From Spinacia oleracea (lineage: Eukaryota > Streptophyta > Magnoliopsida > Caryophyllales > Amaranthaceae): DNA of 64,000 nucleotides. Made by a program: the position numbers and the translations under genes. The stretch spans positions 109,154,141 through 109,218,140 of the forward strand of contig NC_079487.1 of assembly GCF_020520425.1 (NCBI RefSeq). Direction: 5' to 3'. This document shows positions 1 to 12,559 of the stretch, in pieces (the stretch's first letter is position 1; each line of letters opens with the position of its first letter). The notes under the pieces are model-generated. The model was not told the DNA's origin and searched no databases. It saw only the letters and a program-made list of their open reading frames with translations.

Positions 1-321
1 GTGGAAGATGTTGAATGAATATATGAAGTAAATGGTGAATTGATGTTGAATGAGTAAGATAAAATAGAAGAGGTGTTGAAGTTTTAAATAAATTTGCATA
101 ACAAAAAGATAAATTGAAATAAATAAATAAATTTATGGATGAAAGATGAGGTATGACATGTGTCATCTAATCATGTATGATTTTCCTTTTTAAATAGTAG
201 GTATAAATAGATTAGGTATAGATTAGGTATAGATTAGTAGGGACTTGTGATTTTTGGTAACATGTGAATTAAATAAAGACGTAATTTGAATGTTGAAAAA
301 ATATTTTAAAAAATTATGTTG
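1..321. repeat. AT-rich repeat segment, related to 600-815
   Basis: No gene is visible. The block from about 40 to 230 resembles 660-815 in order and spacing: a GTTGAATRAG start, a GTTGAAGTT motif, a TTTATGGATGAAA or TTGATGGATGAAA stretch, a GACAYRTG motif, then TTTTCYTTTTT and an AGGTWTAAATA-like end. The two blocks flank the Stowaway-like element at 322-578, so they may be two copies of an unidentified transposon, or one copy duplicated around it. The family is not identified. Confidence 0.35.
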
Positions 322-578
322 ATTTAATATATTTAATACTTGACCTGTTTTGACTTTTTGCACTATTTACATAATTCACTTTGACCCTATTTTATTTCTA
401 GTATATGAAAATAATGTTAGTATATAATATATTGTTGGCTTCATCTTAATATAAATTTTCAAAATATTAATATTTTTATAAATTTTTATAATATGTAGTT
501 AAAGAAATTGGTTGTTAAAGTTGTGCATTGGCAAACGTACCCGGTCAAAACAGGTCGAGTACTAAGGGACAGAGGGAG
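322..578. mobile_element. Stowaway-like MITE, degraded left end
   Basis: The right end reads as the reverse of the Stowaway signature CTCCCTCTGTCCCTTAGTAC and is followed by TA. The interior is closely similar over about 230 bp to the intact element at 29375-29631, including TTTGACCCTATTTTATTTCTA and GTATATAATATATTGTTGGC. The left terminal repeat has lost its CTCCCTCCGT motif, so that boundary is taken by alignment to the second copy. It is non-autonomous with no coding content. Confidence 0.7.
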
Positions 579-1899
579 TATATTTTTTTGACAGGATGTT
601 GAATTAATATTGAATGTTTAGGGTGGAGTGGAAGAGCCTAATGTGTATATTAGGCTATTGGTAACTTGCTGTTGAATAAGGAAGATAAAGGGGATAATGC
701 GTTGAAGTTGTAAAACAAATAAACAATAAAAGAAGTTGATGGATGAAATGAGAGATGACACATGACTTCTAATAATTTATGGTTTTCTTTTTTATAGACT
801 AGGTTTAGATACTTCGTATTTGCTATTGTTTTCAAATAGATGTCAAAAGAACCGCCGGTGTCAACGCATAATGTCATCGATATTTTGTTTGTGCTATAGT
901 AGAAACACACCCTTGCAATTTACACTAAACACTAATTCGGATTCAGTAATGTTTTGACTAAGTTACTCCAACAATAGGTGATGAAAACACCAGATAAAAA
1001 TAATGGAATAAATGATATTTCGTGATCATAAGCTTTTATAAATACTAGGTTAAGATCGGGAGAAATAAAGTACAAACGATAGAACAACAAAAGGTGTAAC
1101 ACCCATCTATCTTTAAACCTGAATATTATATTCCATCAATTTTACTCTTTCATACAAATAGAACTAAAAAATATTGGACCACTATTCCTACAATATACAA
1201 ACAAGATAACGACCATCCAATCTCAAGTTTCTAGATCATTTGTCCATAAGCCTAGCTAAGAATCTAAAATCATACTTATATATTTTGTCACCTGAAATTT
1301 AAGCTTAATGTCATTATCCCAAACCTTAACATCTAGGACTTTGAAACTCAGTATTTTAGAATATTATATAATAAAGTAGTTTGTTACAAGTTTAAAAAGT
1401 AGTTAAAAAGAACAGCAAAATGACACAAAAAAAACTGTTGAGATTCAACCTCGTATAATCCCCCCAAAAGTTCCCTTTTTAAGCTCTTAAATGAAGCCAT
1501 GCAAAAACCAGAAAAAGTAGCCGTTAGGGTTCATATAAAGATTAAAAGAAGTGGAGCTCATTTCTCAACATTTTTGTAGTAAATTTAAGAGAGAGAAACT
1601 TGTTAATTTTTGTTTTAGAGAGAGAAAGAGATGAAAAAAACTAGCCGTTGAGAGGCGCCTCTGAACCATTAACAAACCTGACAGATTGTCCCGGGGTTTT
1701 TTAACTTTTCACGAGATTTTCTCTCTCCTCACGTGCTGCTATGACACTCAAAAAAAAACTACAAAGCCCTCTCTTTTCTGTTTCATCCCCTGTTTCATCA
1801 AGTCATTTTCAGCTCCTCACCAAAATAAAAACCCCAAAAATAAAATAAAACAAAAACCCATCAACATTTTCAAATTTTAAGAAATACCCATTTACTCAA
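579..1899. other. Upstream region of the LRR kinase; no other gene seen
   Basis: Positions 637-655 contain a perfect short hairpin, AGCCTAAT then ATTAGGCT. The rest up to about 1500 is AT-rich without a coding ORF. From about 1530 the sequence becomes CT- and A-rich like a plant core promoter and leader: an ATATAAA motif lies at 1533-1539, followed by GAGA/CTCTCT tracts (about 1590-1630 and 1720-1780) that are common in 5' leaders. The transcription start is not resolved. Confidence 0.4.
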
Positions 1900-4333
1900 A
1901 TGTTGAATACAACTCAGAAAAAGAAGGGAAAATGGAAGAAACAATCCCAAGTTTCCGGTATCGGCTTCGGGTTGGATTACAAGAAGTTGGTGTTTTTGGG
2001 TCAATTGTTGATGGTTTTATGTCAACAAGTTACAAGTGAGAAAGAGTGGGATGGTGTGGTGATTACACAAGCTGATTATCAAGGTTTACAAGCATTTAAG
2101 AATGAGTTAATTGATCCAAAAGGGGTTTTAAGGAGTTGGAATGATAGTGGTTTTGGTGCTTGTTCTGGTGGTTGGGCTGGAATTAAATGTGCACAAGGTC
2201 AAGTTATTGTAATTCAGCTTCCTTGGAAAGGTTTAGGAGGTAGAATTACTGATAAAATTATCCAATTTCAAGCACTTAGGAAACTCAGTCTTCATGATAA
2301 TCTCATTAGTGGTTCAATCCCATATTCATTAGGCCTTCTTCCTAATCTTAGAGGTGTTCAGCTCTTTAATAACCGCCTTTCCGGTCCAATTCCGGCTTCA
2401 TTAGGCCAATGTCCTTTGCTTCAAACCCTTGATCTTAGCCATAATTTCTTAACAGGAACTATCCCTCCTAGTATTGCTAATTCTACTAAGCTTTATTGGG
2501 TCAATTTGAGCTATAATTCCTTGCAAGGTCCTATACCGGGTGAGTTAACTCGTTCAAGTAGGCTTACTGTTCTTTCTCTTCAATACAATAATCTATCTGG
2601 GATTTTGCCTAATGATTTGGGAAAACTTTCTAATATCAAGACATTGGATTTGTCTCATAATTTTATTAAGGGTAGTCTTCCTAGTAGTATTTCAAGTTTA
2701 TCCACTTTAAACACATTGAACTTAGAGAGTAACAAATTTGTAGGAAATTTGCCTGAAAGTATAGGTAACCTTCATAATTTGTCTATGCTTAGCCTTAGAA
2801 GGAATCGACTCGAGGGCCGAATTCCTCTATCTATTGGCAATCTTTCCACCCTCAAACAGCTTGATTTATCTTTCAATGACTTCAGTGGAGAAATCCCAAC
2901 TTCACTTTCTAATCTATTAAGCCTTAGTTTCTTGAATGTCTCATACAATAACCTTTCTGGTTCAGTTCCTAATAAACTTTCTCAAAAGTTTAATTCAAGC
3001 TCTTTTATTGGGAATCTTCAACTATGTGGGTTTAGTCCTTCATCACCATGTCCTTCACAAGCACCATCTCCTTCTTTCGGCATCCAAGAAGAAGCGAAAA
3101 AAAGCCGAAAAATGAGTATCAAAGACATAATCCTGATAACAGCAGGTATTCTCCTTGTAGTCATGCTCATCCTATGCTGCATACTACTCTTCTGCTTAAT
3201 CAGGAAAAGGGCTGTGTCAAGAAAAGAGAAAGAGGGTACTGCTGCCACGGGGAGGGCTATACAAGCCGAGAAGGGAGGCCCGTCTGGCGGGCCGGAAGTC
3301 GAGACAGGCGAGACCGGAGGTAAACTGGTTCATTTTGATGGTCCAATGGTGTTTACAGCAGATGATCTTTTGTGTGCTACAGCTGAGATTATGGGGAAGA
3401 GCACATATGGAACTGTTTATAAAGCTACATTGGAGGATGGAAGTCAAGTAGCTGTGAAGAGGCTAAGAGAGAAGATTACAAAAGGGCAGAAGGAATTTGA
3501 AGCTGAAGTTAATGTAATTGGCAAAATTAGACACCCTAATCTTTTGGCATTGAGAGCTTATTATTTAGGCCCTAAAGGAGAAAAGCTTCTTGTCTTTGAT
3601 TATATTCCTAATGGAAGCCTTGCAAACTTCTTACATGGTAAGCAAATTAAATTCTTAAACCTTGTTCTAAATATTGGTTTTATGATTGGGAAATAATATG
3701 TTGTTTTCGATTGCAGTTCGAGAGTCAGACATAAGAGTAGAGTGGCCAACAAGAATGAGAATGATACAAGGAATGGCAAGGGGACTCTTCCACCTTCACA
3801 ACAATGAGAATATAATTCATGGCAACCTGACATCAAGCAATGTCCTGATTGATGATAATATCAGTGCCAAAATTTCAGACTATGGCCTATCAAGACTAAT
3901 GACAGCATCAGCTGCAGCAAATGTGATTGCTACTGCAGGAGCATTAGGATACCGTGCCCCTGAGCTGTCGAAGCTCAAGAAAGCAAACACGAAAACAGAC
4001 GTGTATAGTCTAGGGGTGATCATCTTGGAGCTACTGACCGGGAAGTCACCCGGGGAAGCAATGAACGGTGTTGATTTGCCGCAGTGGGTGGCGTCCATTG
4101 TTAAAGAAGAGTGGACTAATGAGGTATTTGACTTAGAGTTGATGAAGGATGCGTCAACTATTGGTGATGAGTTGCTCAACACCTTGAAGTTGGGTTTGCA
4201 TTGTGTTGACCCTTCACCAGCTTCGAGGCCAGAGGTTCAGCAGGTTTTGCAGCAGTTGGAGGAAATAAGGCCGGTTGATACTGCCACTACATCGGGTGAC
4301 GACGGTGGTGGTGATCCGTCAGCCAGTGAATAA
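1900..4333 (+). CDS. IMK2: IMK2-like LRR receptor kinase (probable pseudokinase)
   Basis: Two exons, 1900-3637 and 3717-4333, joined by a 79-bp GT-AG intron, encode 784 aa. Order: basic N-terminus with signal anchor (about 29-45), LRR N-cap ([12 protein letters not shown], then a C-x-GGWAGIKC pair), roughly ten plant-type LRRs, a Pro/Ser spacer, one transmembrane helix (about 409-434) and a cytoplasmic kinase domain from about 478. The VAVK lysine is K520. The catalytic-loop HRD is HGN (614-616), so the catalytic Asp is missing, while the DFG motif is DYG (634-636). The GTLGYRAPE-type activation end and the [23 protein letters not shown] stretch are those of the Arabidopsis IMK2/IMK3 (MRLK) group. 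Expected role: plasma-membrane receptor or scaffold in meristem signalling. ATG 1900 is the only start that includes the signal anchor. No disabling lesion is visible. Confidence 0.93.
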
Positions 4334-5102
4334 GGGAGTTTTTGTAGGGATTTTTTTGGTGTTTTTGTTACTAGTCTTGATCATCTTTTGCTAATGTGTT
4401 ATGTAAATAGAATTCAATTAATATCTGTTAGTTGCTCCTAAAAATGATCATGGATTAGTAGGTTTGTTTCCTTCTCTTGTTCCCGATCCAATAGGAACAA
4501 GAGAATTTTGTTTTTGTTCAAAGCAAAGTCCATTCTTTTATGACTTCCAATATTTTGGTTTAGTTCTAAGCAAAGTCAATTTTGTTTTTGTTCATAGTTT
4601 GTTTATTTCTGTATTGCTGCTACACTGATCAGGAGCCCTCCAATATTAACTACATTAGTTTAAGGATCATTGAAAAGAAATTCAGCTAAAACATCACAAA
4701 TCTTCCAATACTAAGTTTTCACATCTTCATCACGGAAAAGTTATTTGCTAAAACAAGTGACATAATCTAGAACAGAGAGGGTAACATTTTCTATCTGATC
4801 TCAGAATTTGCTGCTTCAAATTCAAATACAAAATCACAACAGCATGCGCAGTACAAATATACAAGTAAATGACTAGACTATAAAAACAACAGAACTTTGA
4901 AATATGGCGATACACAGCTTCAGCAACAGATTTGATCTCCAGACTTTCATCAAGATTAGTAAAAATGGATATCAGAGACCTCTCCAATAATTAGCTATGT
5001 ACATAACTTTAAAATGGAGTTTTAAAAACAAACTAATTTGTTCTCAATTGTACATAAATTAGACTACAAAAACAACAGAGCAAAACTTTTACAGTATATA
5101 CA
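4334..5102. other. Convergent 3' intergenic region between IMK2 and SNX2
   Basis: The two genes end 769 bp apart and face each other. The segment is AT-rich, with several AATAAA-like A/T signals and no ORF with coding character. It presumably contains both 3' UTRs and polyadenylation sites. No transposon end was recognised here. Confidence 0.5.
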
Positions 5103-6640
5103 TCAACTAACATCATTCACGTAGCCTTTAGTTTCATCTGCAACCTTTTCCCAAACATTAGCCATCTTTTCCGCAAATCCTGCCTGCGAAAGCGAGTATT
5201 ATTTGGTTAGTGTTTGGCAAACAGTTTTTGCAGCAAATACAAACAATTACATTTTCTACCACCATGTCTACGCGAGGAGAAATTCTGATTAGCTATGAGA
5301 TTTGCAGGAGCTACAAAGTTTGCTTCTTCAAGCACTGTGCTGACACTTGGTACTAGTTTGAATTCTATCATATAACTTACATATAGGTTACAGATTCGCT
5401 TTGTAGGGTTTGGTGCAAGGAAGGAGAAGAGGGTGCTTTGACGAAATGCTATTATGGCAGTTTTGTGGTGTGTGGTTAGAGCGGAATGGTCATATTTTTA
5501 ATGGTGTTGCTGTCCCACATGATCCACTGTGTATTGGCTTAGTTAACTTGTAGTTCTGATTTTAGGTCTCTTCCGACTTTCCGAGGACACCTTGTTCTCT
5601 TGGTGTACTTATTATTTCGATTGATCAGTTTTCTTAATACTTTTCTTCTTATACAGAAAAATCACTTACATATAAAATAGAGAAGACAAAATGCTAAATA
5701 TCTAATGATTAGATTAGAAAAAAAGTGTCTTAACTTCCAATTGTGGAATTTTTTTGTATTACAACTATAATTGGGAACATTAGCACTTACATGGAGATCA
5801 CAAATTCTTAGATTTAAAGGCTGATGTACAATAAATATTGTAAGGCCCCAGTAAACTTAAAATGCTTAAAAGTTAACCCGATATAAGGTAAAAGTTATCT
5901 ATTTTTTGGTAATAAATTTTTTTTGTTTAAAATTTCTCTTCAAAATCACTAATAATGTGTATAAAGGTAACCATGTAATGTAACCCTTTAAAATGTTTAC
6001 CATCAATTTTTTTTTCATAATATAAAAAGTTAATCAAAACATGTTAAAAGTTAACAAATTTTGGGTAAAAGTTACCCCGATGTACAATAAATTATTGTAC
6101 ACAGGATGCATGCAAGACCTTTTGCATGGAGATTGCTACAAGTTACCCACATAGTTACCAAATAAGACAAATTTAGATGTGGGTGAGCTGAACTGCACTA
6201 GATGTATTTTCTGTATCACCTATTATTGTTGAACAATCTACCATGATTACCCATATCATAAGTTATGAAAAATCTACCCTGATTATCCATATCATAATTT
6301 ATTAAAAATCTACCCTGACTACCCATATCATATTATATTGAAGAGTACTCCCTCTCTAATTATAGAGACAACTTACACAAAAAATTAATGAAATTAATCC
6401 TCGCCAATATTATGTGGAGACATTTCACTATTTTGGTTCTGAAGCAAAATATAAAACCTCCTATTGAGGGGCCACCTCCACAGAGCAAACAAACTTTTTT
6501 CTCAAAACTGTAAGTATCTAGTTCCATTCACATTCAATTCTCATTTGCCCCAGCCCTTCCAGGACCCTCACTTAGGAATAAAACAAGCGGCTAAAGGCTT
6601 AGGAGAACCAATATGCAAACTTCGTATCATTGTATCTACC

Positions 6641-6671
<31 letters not shown>

Positions 6672-9600
6672 CAAATTCCAGAGCCCCCGTCTCAAAAAGA
6701 TACATAACCCCTAAAAGCATATCATCAGGAAAATGCATCTTAATTATACATCTAAGGCACTAAATTATCAGCATCTAAGGCACGCGATTCATAGTGCACA
6801 TGTGGGATCAGATGCAGAAAGAGACATTTGTTCAACAATACCAAGTTGTAAAAATATATAGGATCATGATGCCACAATTATTAAGCTAACTAATTACTTG
6901 AAGGAAAATATACTTTATACATTAGTCACCAATTAACATCCCAGATGACTGTATATTGAAAGGTCAAGGGGCTGAGGAATGTACCTGATTTACAACAAAG
7001 CCCTTCAGCATGCTCAAAAAGTCTGCCCGTCTTTCCTTGTCTAGTCTAGCAAGTTCACTCCTGTTATTTTCCTGCACGAGTTCGCATATATTATACATGA
7101 AGTATAAAAAATTAATAAATGTGAAAGTATGCATTCCATTGTTCACTAGATTTTACTGAACTGAGATTATTATTTTTTTAATAAACTGAATTGTACTCAT
7201 TCCCTAGTGTTTCTTTAATGTACTACGTATGAAGTTATTAGTTTAATGTTTATTTTAATACAGGTAAATGATTTTTAGTGAATAAAATGATTTCTATTGA
7301 TAAGAGTGATAAGTGATTACAACAGGACCTGACTATAGGAAAGTGTGGATTCAACAACTACAACACGAATTCTTTTTTTTGGGTGTAGAGAGAGCCACAA
7401 AGGGCAAGGGCCGCAAGGCAACAAATGATGTAGACGGGATTCAATCCCAGGTCTTAGGTACCACCCCCTCAAGACTTTACCAACTAAGCTGGTTGGCATC
7501 CACACAACACGAATAATTATAACAAAGCATGTGCGCTGTTTAAACTTTAAACTTATCAAGATGGAGGCAGGGTATCCAAACACTGTTCTTAAATAGTGTT
7601 GGAGACGTACTGACAAACAAATATTCTCTGAACAAATAGAATTCACAGCCTGATAACATGAAAGCAACAAACCTACCTTGATCCTTTCATATTCCTTAAC
7701 TGCACAACATTTAGCATCCTCAGTTGCTTTTATTGCTTCTTTCAGTTCTTCAATTTTCCGCATTCTGGAACTGTCACCCCCAAATATTTTGGACGAAGCA
7801 ACTTCTAGTTTTTCAACTCGTAACTCTAAAGAAGATAGTTCAGATACGAGCGTTTGGACAGTCAACAAAGCATTTGAGCGGTCAGTAAAGGCATTGTCAA
7901 CGGCTAACATCATCCCTAGATAGTCATGGAGCTTGTCCTGAAATAAATAAAACACCAATCATTAAGCTTGAGGACCGTACTGAAAATCCATATAAGAGCA
8001 TAGGTAGATTCCTATTTACAAATAAATGCATAAGAGAATCTGAATCATCAGGAATAAACATTCGCTATGATATTTAAAAACATATGTATATGGAAACTGA
8101 TGTCCAATAGTCCTACTTGGTACCCTTCAATATTTTAAGGTGTTGGAACTGGAACAGAACAGAGCCAGCACTGTGACGCTCTATAACTCGGGATTTTTCA
8201 TTCCAAGGGGAAAGTAAAGAATGACATTTGTATACTAGTACATGTAAGCTGATAGCTTGCTGAGAAGCCGCTGGAGTGCTGGACGACTGCACTACTGCTT
8301 ATAAATCATTTCAGTCCCAGGCATGCATGGATTGGGAGTCATTTATTAAGGGGGTAATAGAAGAAAAAATAAAGAGGATGAAGGTGGATGGAGGTGGTGG
8401 TAGATGAAATGAAGTACTGATTGTGTAATATGGAGATATTACCCAAGTTTTGGGGTTAAAAGTGTAAAACTTTAAAAGTACCTACTAACACGCAAGGGTA
8501 AAGTATTAACCCCAAAACGAGGGCAATAATTCCCTTTTCCACCTCCCACCTTGCATTATCACTACATCATCCCTTTGATCACCACCTAAGCTCATTTTCA
8601 TTTTCTTATATTATCTTCATTACCCACTTATGCATTTGTTCCTATCTAAGAATGCCCTAAGAGATAAATTTGTTAAACAAACTGAATCATCTTGCAGTAC
8701 TAATTCAATCATCGAATGCAGTTTGGTCAGCTCCAAAACACTGGACCCTTTTAGTTCCGTTTGGCACAAGTACTATGTGTGCAATTTTATTTAGCAAATG
8801 GGAAGTTGAAAACTGACTCACCAAAGCAGCATGCACTACAACAACATGATTTAATGCACATGCTTCGGAAACACCCCTACTACAGACAGACATCAAAATC
8901 CTTCTAATGGGGCTCCTATCTCGAGCCTCAACAAAATCATGTAAGACTATTTCGTCATCCCAAAGGTATAAGCATCAAACATTCAAATTCACTTTAGCAA
9001 CCAAAAATGTGCATAACATATGAACACTGGAAGAGGAAATAAATCAATATACATTTTGTAACCCTAAAATCCAAAAGGTGAAAAATAATACTTGGTAAAC
9101 CATTTAGAGAAGTAAATACTTCCTAGATTCTATACCAAATATTTGTAATACGCGTATTGTCTTCTTGAAATTCTACTCTTATGTGGAAAATGCCTATTTA
9201 TTTAACAGAAGTAAACATCTCATCCTATATTTTATAACATCCTACGCGATCTTTAAAACTGAAACTCTTTACAAAGAGTTCACATGTCCTCAAAAACAAA
9301 TATGAGCTAATCTTATAACTAAAAACCAAACACATCATCAATGAGGGCTTTGACTTAATGCTGTTATCCATTAGCAAACGTAAAACTTTCTCATTTCTTT
9401 TAGCAAAACCAAGAAATGTATTAGAAAACTATTGGTACAGACATGAACTGAGTATGCGTATAACTATTGATACGCAGTATAAGAAAATGGACCATCAGAA
9501 TTCATAAGCAATACAATTAGAATTGAGCATATGTCGCAACTCAAAGAGCAAGAAACGACTTTGATGTTTAAAGTTTGACAATCAAACTCAAAAGATACAC

Positions 9601-11665
9601 TCCGTAGAATTTATTATTTAATTTTGATGACAACCATCTCTAAGAACTTTATCAATCCTAGTGGAGATAACAACCAGCCACCACCCTCTCTACCCTAAAA
9701 AAAAGGTATGCCTTTGTTTGTCTCCTGTATAAACCCATTAGCCATCAACAGTTAAAATTTTGAATATACATTCAGACAATGACAAATTTACAAGTATGCC
9801 TTATGTGTCCTCATGAAGTTGTTATTGCTTGTATTCACCTTCACAATTTTCACACCCGTAAAACAGTATTGCTGTTTGACATCTTGTGAAACTATATCAG
9901 AAAACATACAAGAAGACATATACAATATCATTAATACTCAGTATACTCAGTATACGGAGTAATTATCAACTTGCATCCACTATCAGAAATGTAGCTAATC
10001 GGTAATCAACTAATATATAAGGTAAGAATGCATTCATGGACAAGAAAATCTGCCACAGATTATCATTACTAAAATGCAAATATTTACCAAATGTTTGACA
10101 GTCTGTGAATTCAGTTCACGATACAGCCTACTCGCTTTAACTGCAGCTGTCGCCATATTCTTCATGTCAGCTGCCCGTGTTCTTTGGCACTCGTAAATTG
10201 CTTCCTCGAACTCAAACTTTGTCATCTTAACGAAAACCAAACCCAACTCTCCCATCGTCTCACCAATATCTTGCTGTGCTTTCACTAGTGTTTCGGCCTA
10301 ACAAAATAACATAACTACCCCACATAAAACACAATGTATACTCAAAACTTCTTAAAAGCTTACTTAACCAAGAGAGCAACTAAGAGGTTGCGTCATTGAA
10401 CAAAGTAAGATGCACTTCTGCACGAAATTTCCAGTTCCAGTATAAAAGAACTGATTAGTTTGAACAAGTGAGCAACTTTATCCACTTATCACACACTCAT
10501 ATAGCTGCATTTTTTTCCATACTCAAACAGATTTTATTATGAAAATTAATATCAGTAAAATGTTTGATTTCTTAAACTAAAATTCTTTTAATTCGTGGGA
10601 AGTACTTTCTGTGCAACAAAAACTTCACTTAACGAATAAGATAATGATCATAATCACCCGAACAACTAATAAATTCGGTACCTGTTGAGATACATTGCTA
10701 AGTTGCACTTCAAGATCATTAAGTCTCTCTTTCTTCTCCAAGAATTCCTTATCCTCCTCAACAACTGTGGGCTTCACCCCACCCCAATCATTCGACACTG
10801 CCTGCCTTAACTCCTTAAACAACCTAAACAAATCCCGCCCACTTCTAGCAGGCTGAACCACCTCCTCAGTCGCCACCGTGGACTCCCCCATAAGCTGCCC
10901 TGGCAACTTCACCACTCCATCAAGCATCCTCGACGCTACATCCGTGGTCTTAACAAGAGGAAGCTTCCCTTCCACCTGCAAAAACACCTTAAACTCGTCG
11001 CTATTTCGGATAACAGGATGAGCCGATAATTTTTTCAAATACTTCTCAATGGCAACCCTCCTCTGCTCAACAAAATCATTCGTTTGCATCATTTGACTCT
11101 CCATTATACTCTTATCCGGCCTCAACGGGATAAAATACCCTCGAAACGCCTCCGCCAATCGCTCTGAAAGCGTAACTACCTCTCGGAACCTCCTCTTGAC
11201 ACTGAATTCAGTACCTCCAAACTCCGGCAAGTTCGTTCTAGTCGTAATCAAGTAAGTATAGTAAGAACCACTACCTGGAACCAATGAATTGGAAGCTTCT
11301 GGAACCTTCTCAGGATCCGACACCGAAATGTATATATACTCCGAATCCAACGACAGCGAGCTGCTCCGATCATGACCGTTAATTTCTCCGGCGACATCGG
11401 CATCCGCATCGAAGGATCGAAACATGGCGTCAGCGTACGACGGAGGTTCAAGGAACGAATTGAGTGACGAACGAGTCGGAGTTGGACTTTCGGCGGGAGA
11501 AACGTCAATGGCGGTGGTGGAGATCTCGGGAGGAGGAGAGAGAGGAGATTGAAAGGCGCCATTGAAAGATGAGTGCGAAGGTTGACGATGATGATCATTG
11601 AGAACTAAGTTATCCATTTGAGAGTGAGAATCTTCACCTTTTGAATCTTGATCGTGTCCCATCAT
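5103..11665 (-). CDS. SNX2: Sorting nexin 2 (PX-BAR), retromer-associated
   Basis: Minus-strand exons 11665-10682, 10297-10088, 7937-7677, 7071-6985 and 5183-5103 all join in phase 0 across GT-AG introns and give 540 aa. Residues 1-105 are a low-complexity Ser/Pro/Asp-rich leader. A PX domain (about 109-231) follows with the phosphoinositide-binding RRF (158-160), PLRPDK (180-185) and QRRVAIEKYL (201-210). The C-terminal half is the helical BAR region (KAQQDIGETMGELG, LNSQTVKHL, YERIKENNRSE, FVVNQAGFAEKM). Length and order match Arabidopsis SNX2a/SNX2b, which sort vacuolar and PIN cargo at endosomes with SNX1 and retromer; this role is inferred from the family. The first ATG of a Met-Met pair was taken as start. 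Introns 3 and 4 hold a SINE and a LINE relic. No stop or frameshift is visible. Confidence 0.95.
5395..5660 (+). mobile_element. LINE 3'-end relic inside SNX2 intron 4
   Basis: A plus-strand reading around 5445-5515 gives AIMAVLWCVWLERNGHIFNG, the Trp-rich C-terminal signature (WxxWxERNxRIF) of plant L1-type LINE ORF2 proteins. It is followed by a stop-containing tail and a T-rich, TACAGAAAA-like end near 5660. The 5' part of the element is missing. It lies antisense to SNX2, away from the splice sites. Confidence 0.6.
7371..7503 (-). mobile_element. tRNA-derived SINE in SNX2 intron 3, perfect 11-bp TSD
   Basis: On the minus strand the element starts with a tRNA-like head: an A-box-like CAGCTTAGTTGGTAAAG and, about 35 bp on, a B-box-like GGGATTGAATCCC. 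It ends in an oligo-A tail (the T run at 7371-7379 on the plus strand). Identical 11-bp direct repeats ACAACACGAAT lie at 7360-7370 and 7504-7514, the expected target-site duplication. It shares the orientation of SNX2 and lies entirely within the intron. Confidence 0.85.
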
Positions 11666-12559
11666 TTTTCGAAACCCTAATTTTTCGGCAAATTTAGGGA
11701 TTTGTTGACTAAAGAAGGCGACGATGATGATGAATTTGAGTGTAGGAGAGAGAAAACAAGAGTGGTTAGTAAAATTGGATCAGATCGATTATCGGTAGGA
11801 CCGTAATTAGTTATTTGGTTTATACAAATTAATTTAATTCTGGATTTGTTTCAAGGATTTTTTTTTTATGTCTTGAGAAGAAAACAGTTGAAGTAAAATG
11901 AGAAACGCGAGGAACTTTTTTTGCCCTTTTTTTTTGGTTTCTAGTATGGTTTGACACTTTGACGTGGGAAGAGAAATTTTATTGGTACAACTTGGCATGT
12001 TTTTGCCAGGTGGATAGATGGCATTTACGTTTAGCAACGGGTCAGGTCGAGTTTTTTAGATTTTACAAACTCCATATCCGACCAACATGGCAACATCTAT
12101 ATAGACTTGTATTTTTTTTTTCTTTTTTAAAAAAGGGACAAGACTCGAATTTTATTTATCGTTTTTTCATAAAATGCCCCTGAGGTTTCATGAAATTTAC
12201 CAAATACTCATGCGTGTTTCAAATCACATAATATACACCTATTTTTTCATATTGTTCACCAATTACCCATATTTTGACTTTCCGTTAGTCCTCAGTTAAC
12301 TCATGTTTATAATTTACCAAATGCACCTATTTATAAACTTTTTGCACAATATACACCTATCTGTAAACTTGTTTGCCCCAAAAACCCAAACTGCTTTTAA
12401 ACTGCAGAATTTGAATGTAACGACTAGTTTGCATTTCTAATTTTCCTAGCAGTGAAATAGAGCAGTTTGTAACAAATTTCTAGCAATAAACATGGATTAT
12501 ATTTCGTAAAAGTTGATTAATTTGCATAGTTGCTTTACAAAAACTCTGATTGCCATTGT
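11666..12559. other. SNX2 5' flank and AT-rich spacer
   Basis: Immediately upstream of the SNX2 ATG is a purine/pyrimidine-rich leader (11666-11790 on the minus strand). From 12170 to 12420 the sequence repeats short phrases (TTACCAAATAC, ATATACACCTAT, CACCAATTACCC), which looks like transposon-derived DNA, but no termini or coding sequence could be assigned. Confidence 0.35.

Noticed and set aside
3018-3447. Several frames on both strands overlapping the LRR kinase
   Set aside because: They are out-of-frame shadows of the well-supported kinase exon.
6078-6104. Palindrome GTACAATAA-A-TTATTGTAC and a partial copy at 5825 as an element boundary
   Set aside because: AT-rich palindromes are common in this genome; no duplication or terminal repeats support an element.
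6343-6375. Isolated CTCCCTCTCTAATTATAGAG in SNX2 intron 4 as a MITE
   Set aside because: Only one Stowaway-like terminus is visible and no partner end was found, so it is not annotated as an element.
7313-7516. Plus-strand frame across the SINE in SNX2 intron 3
   Set aside because: It is explained fully by the SINE and its flanks, and begins in an intron without a start context.
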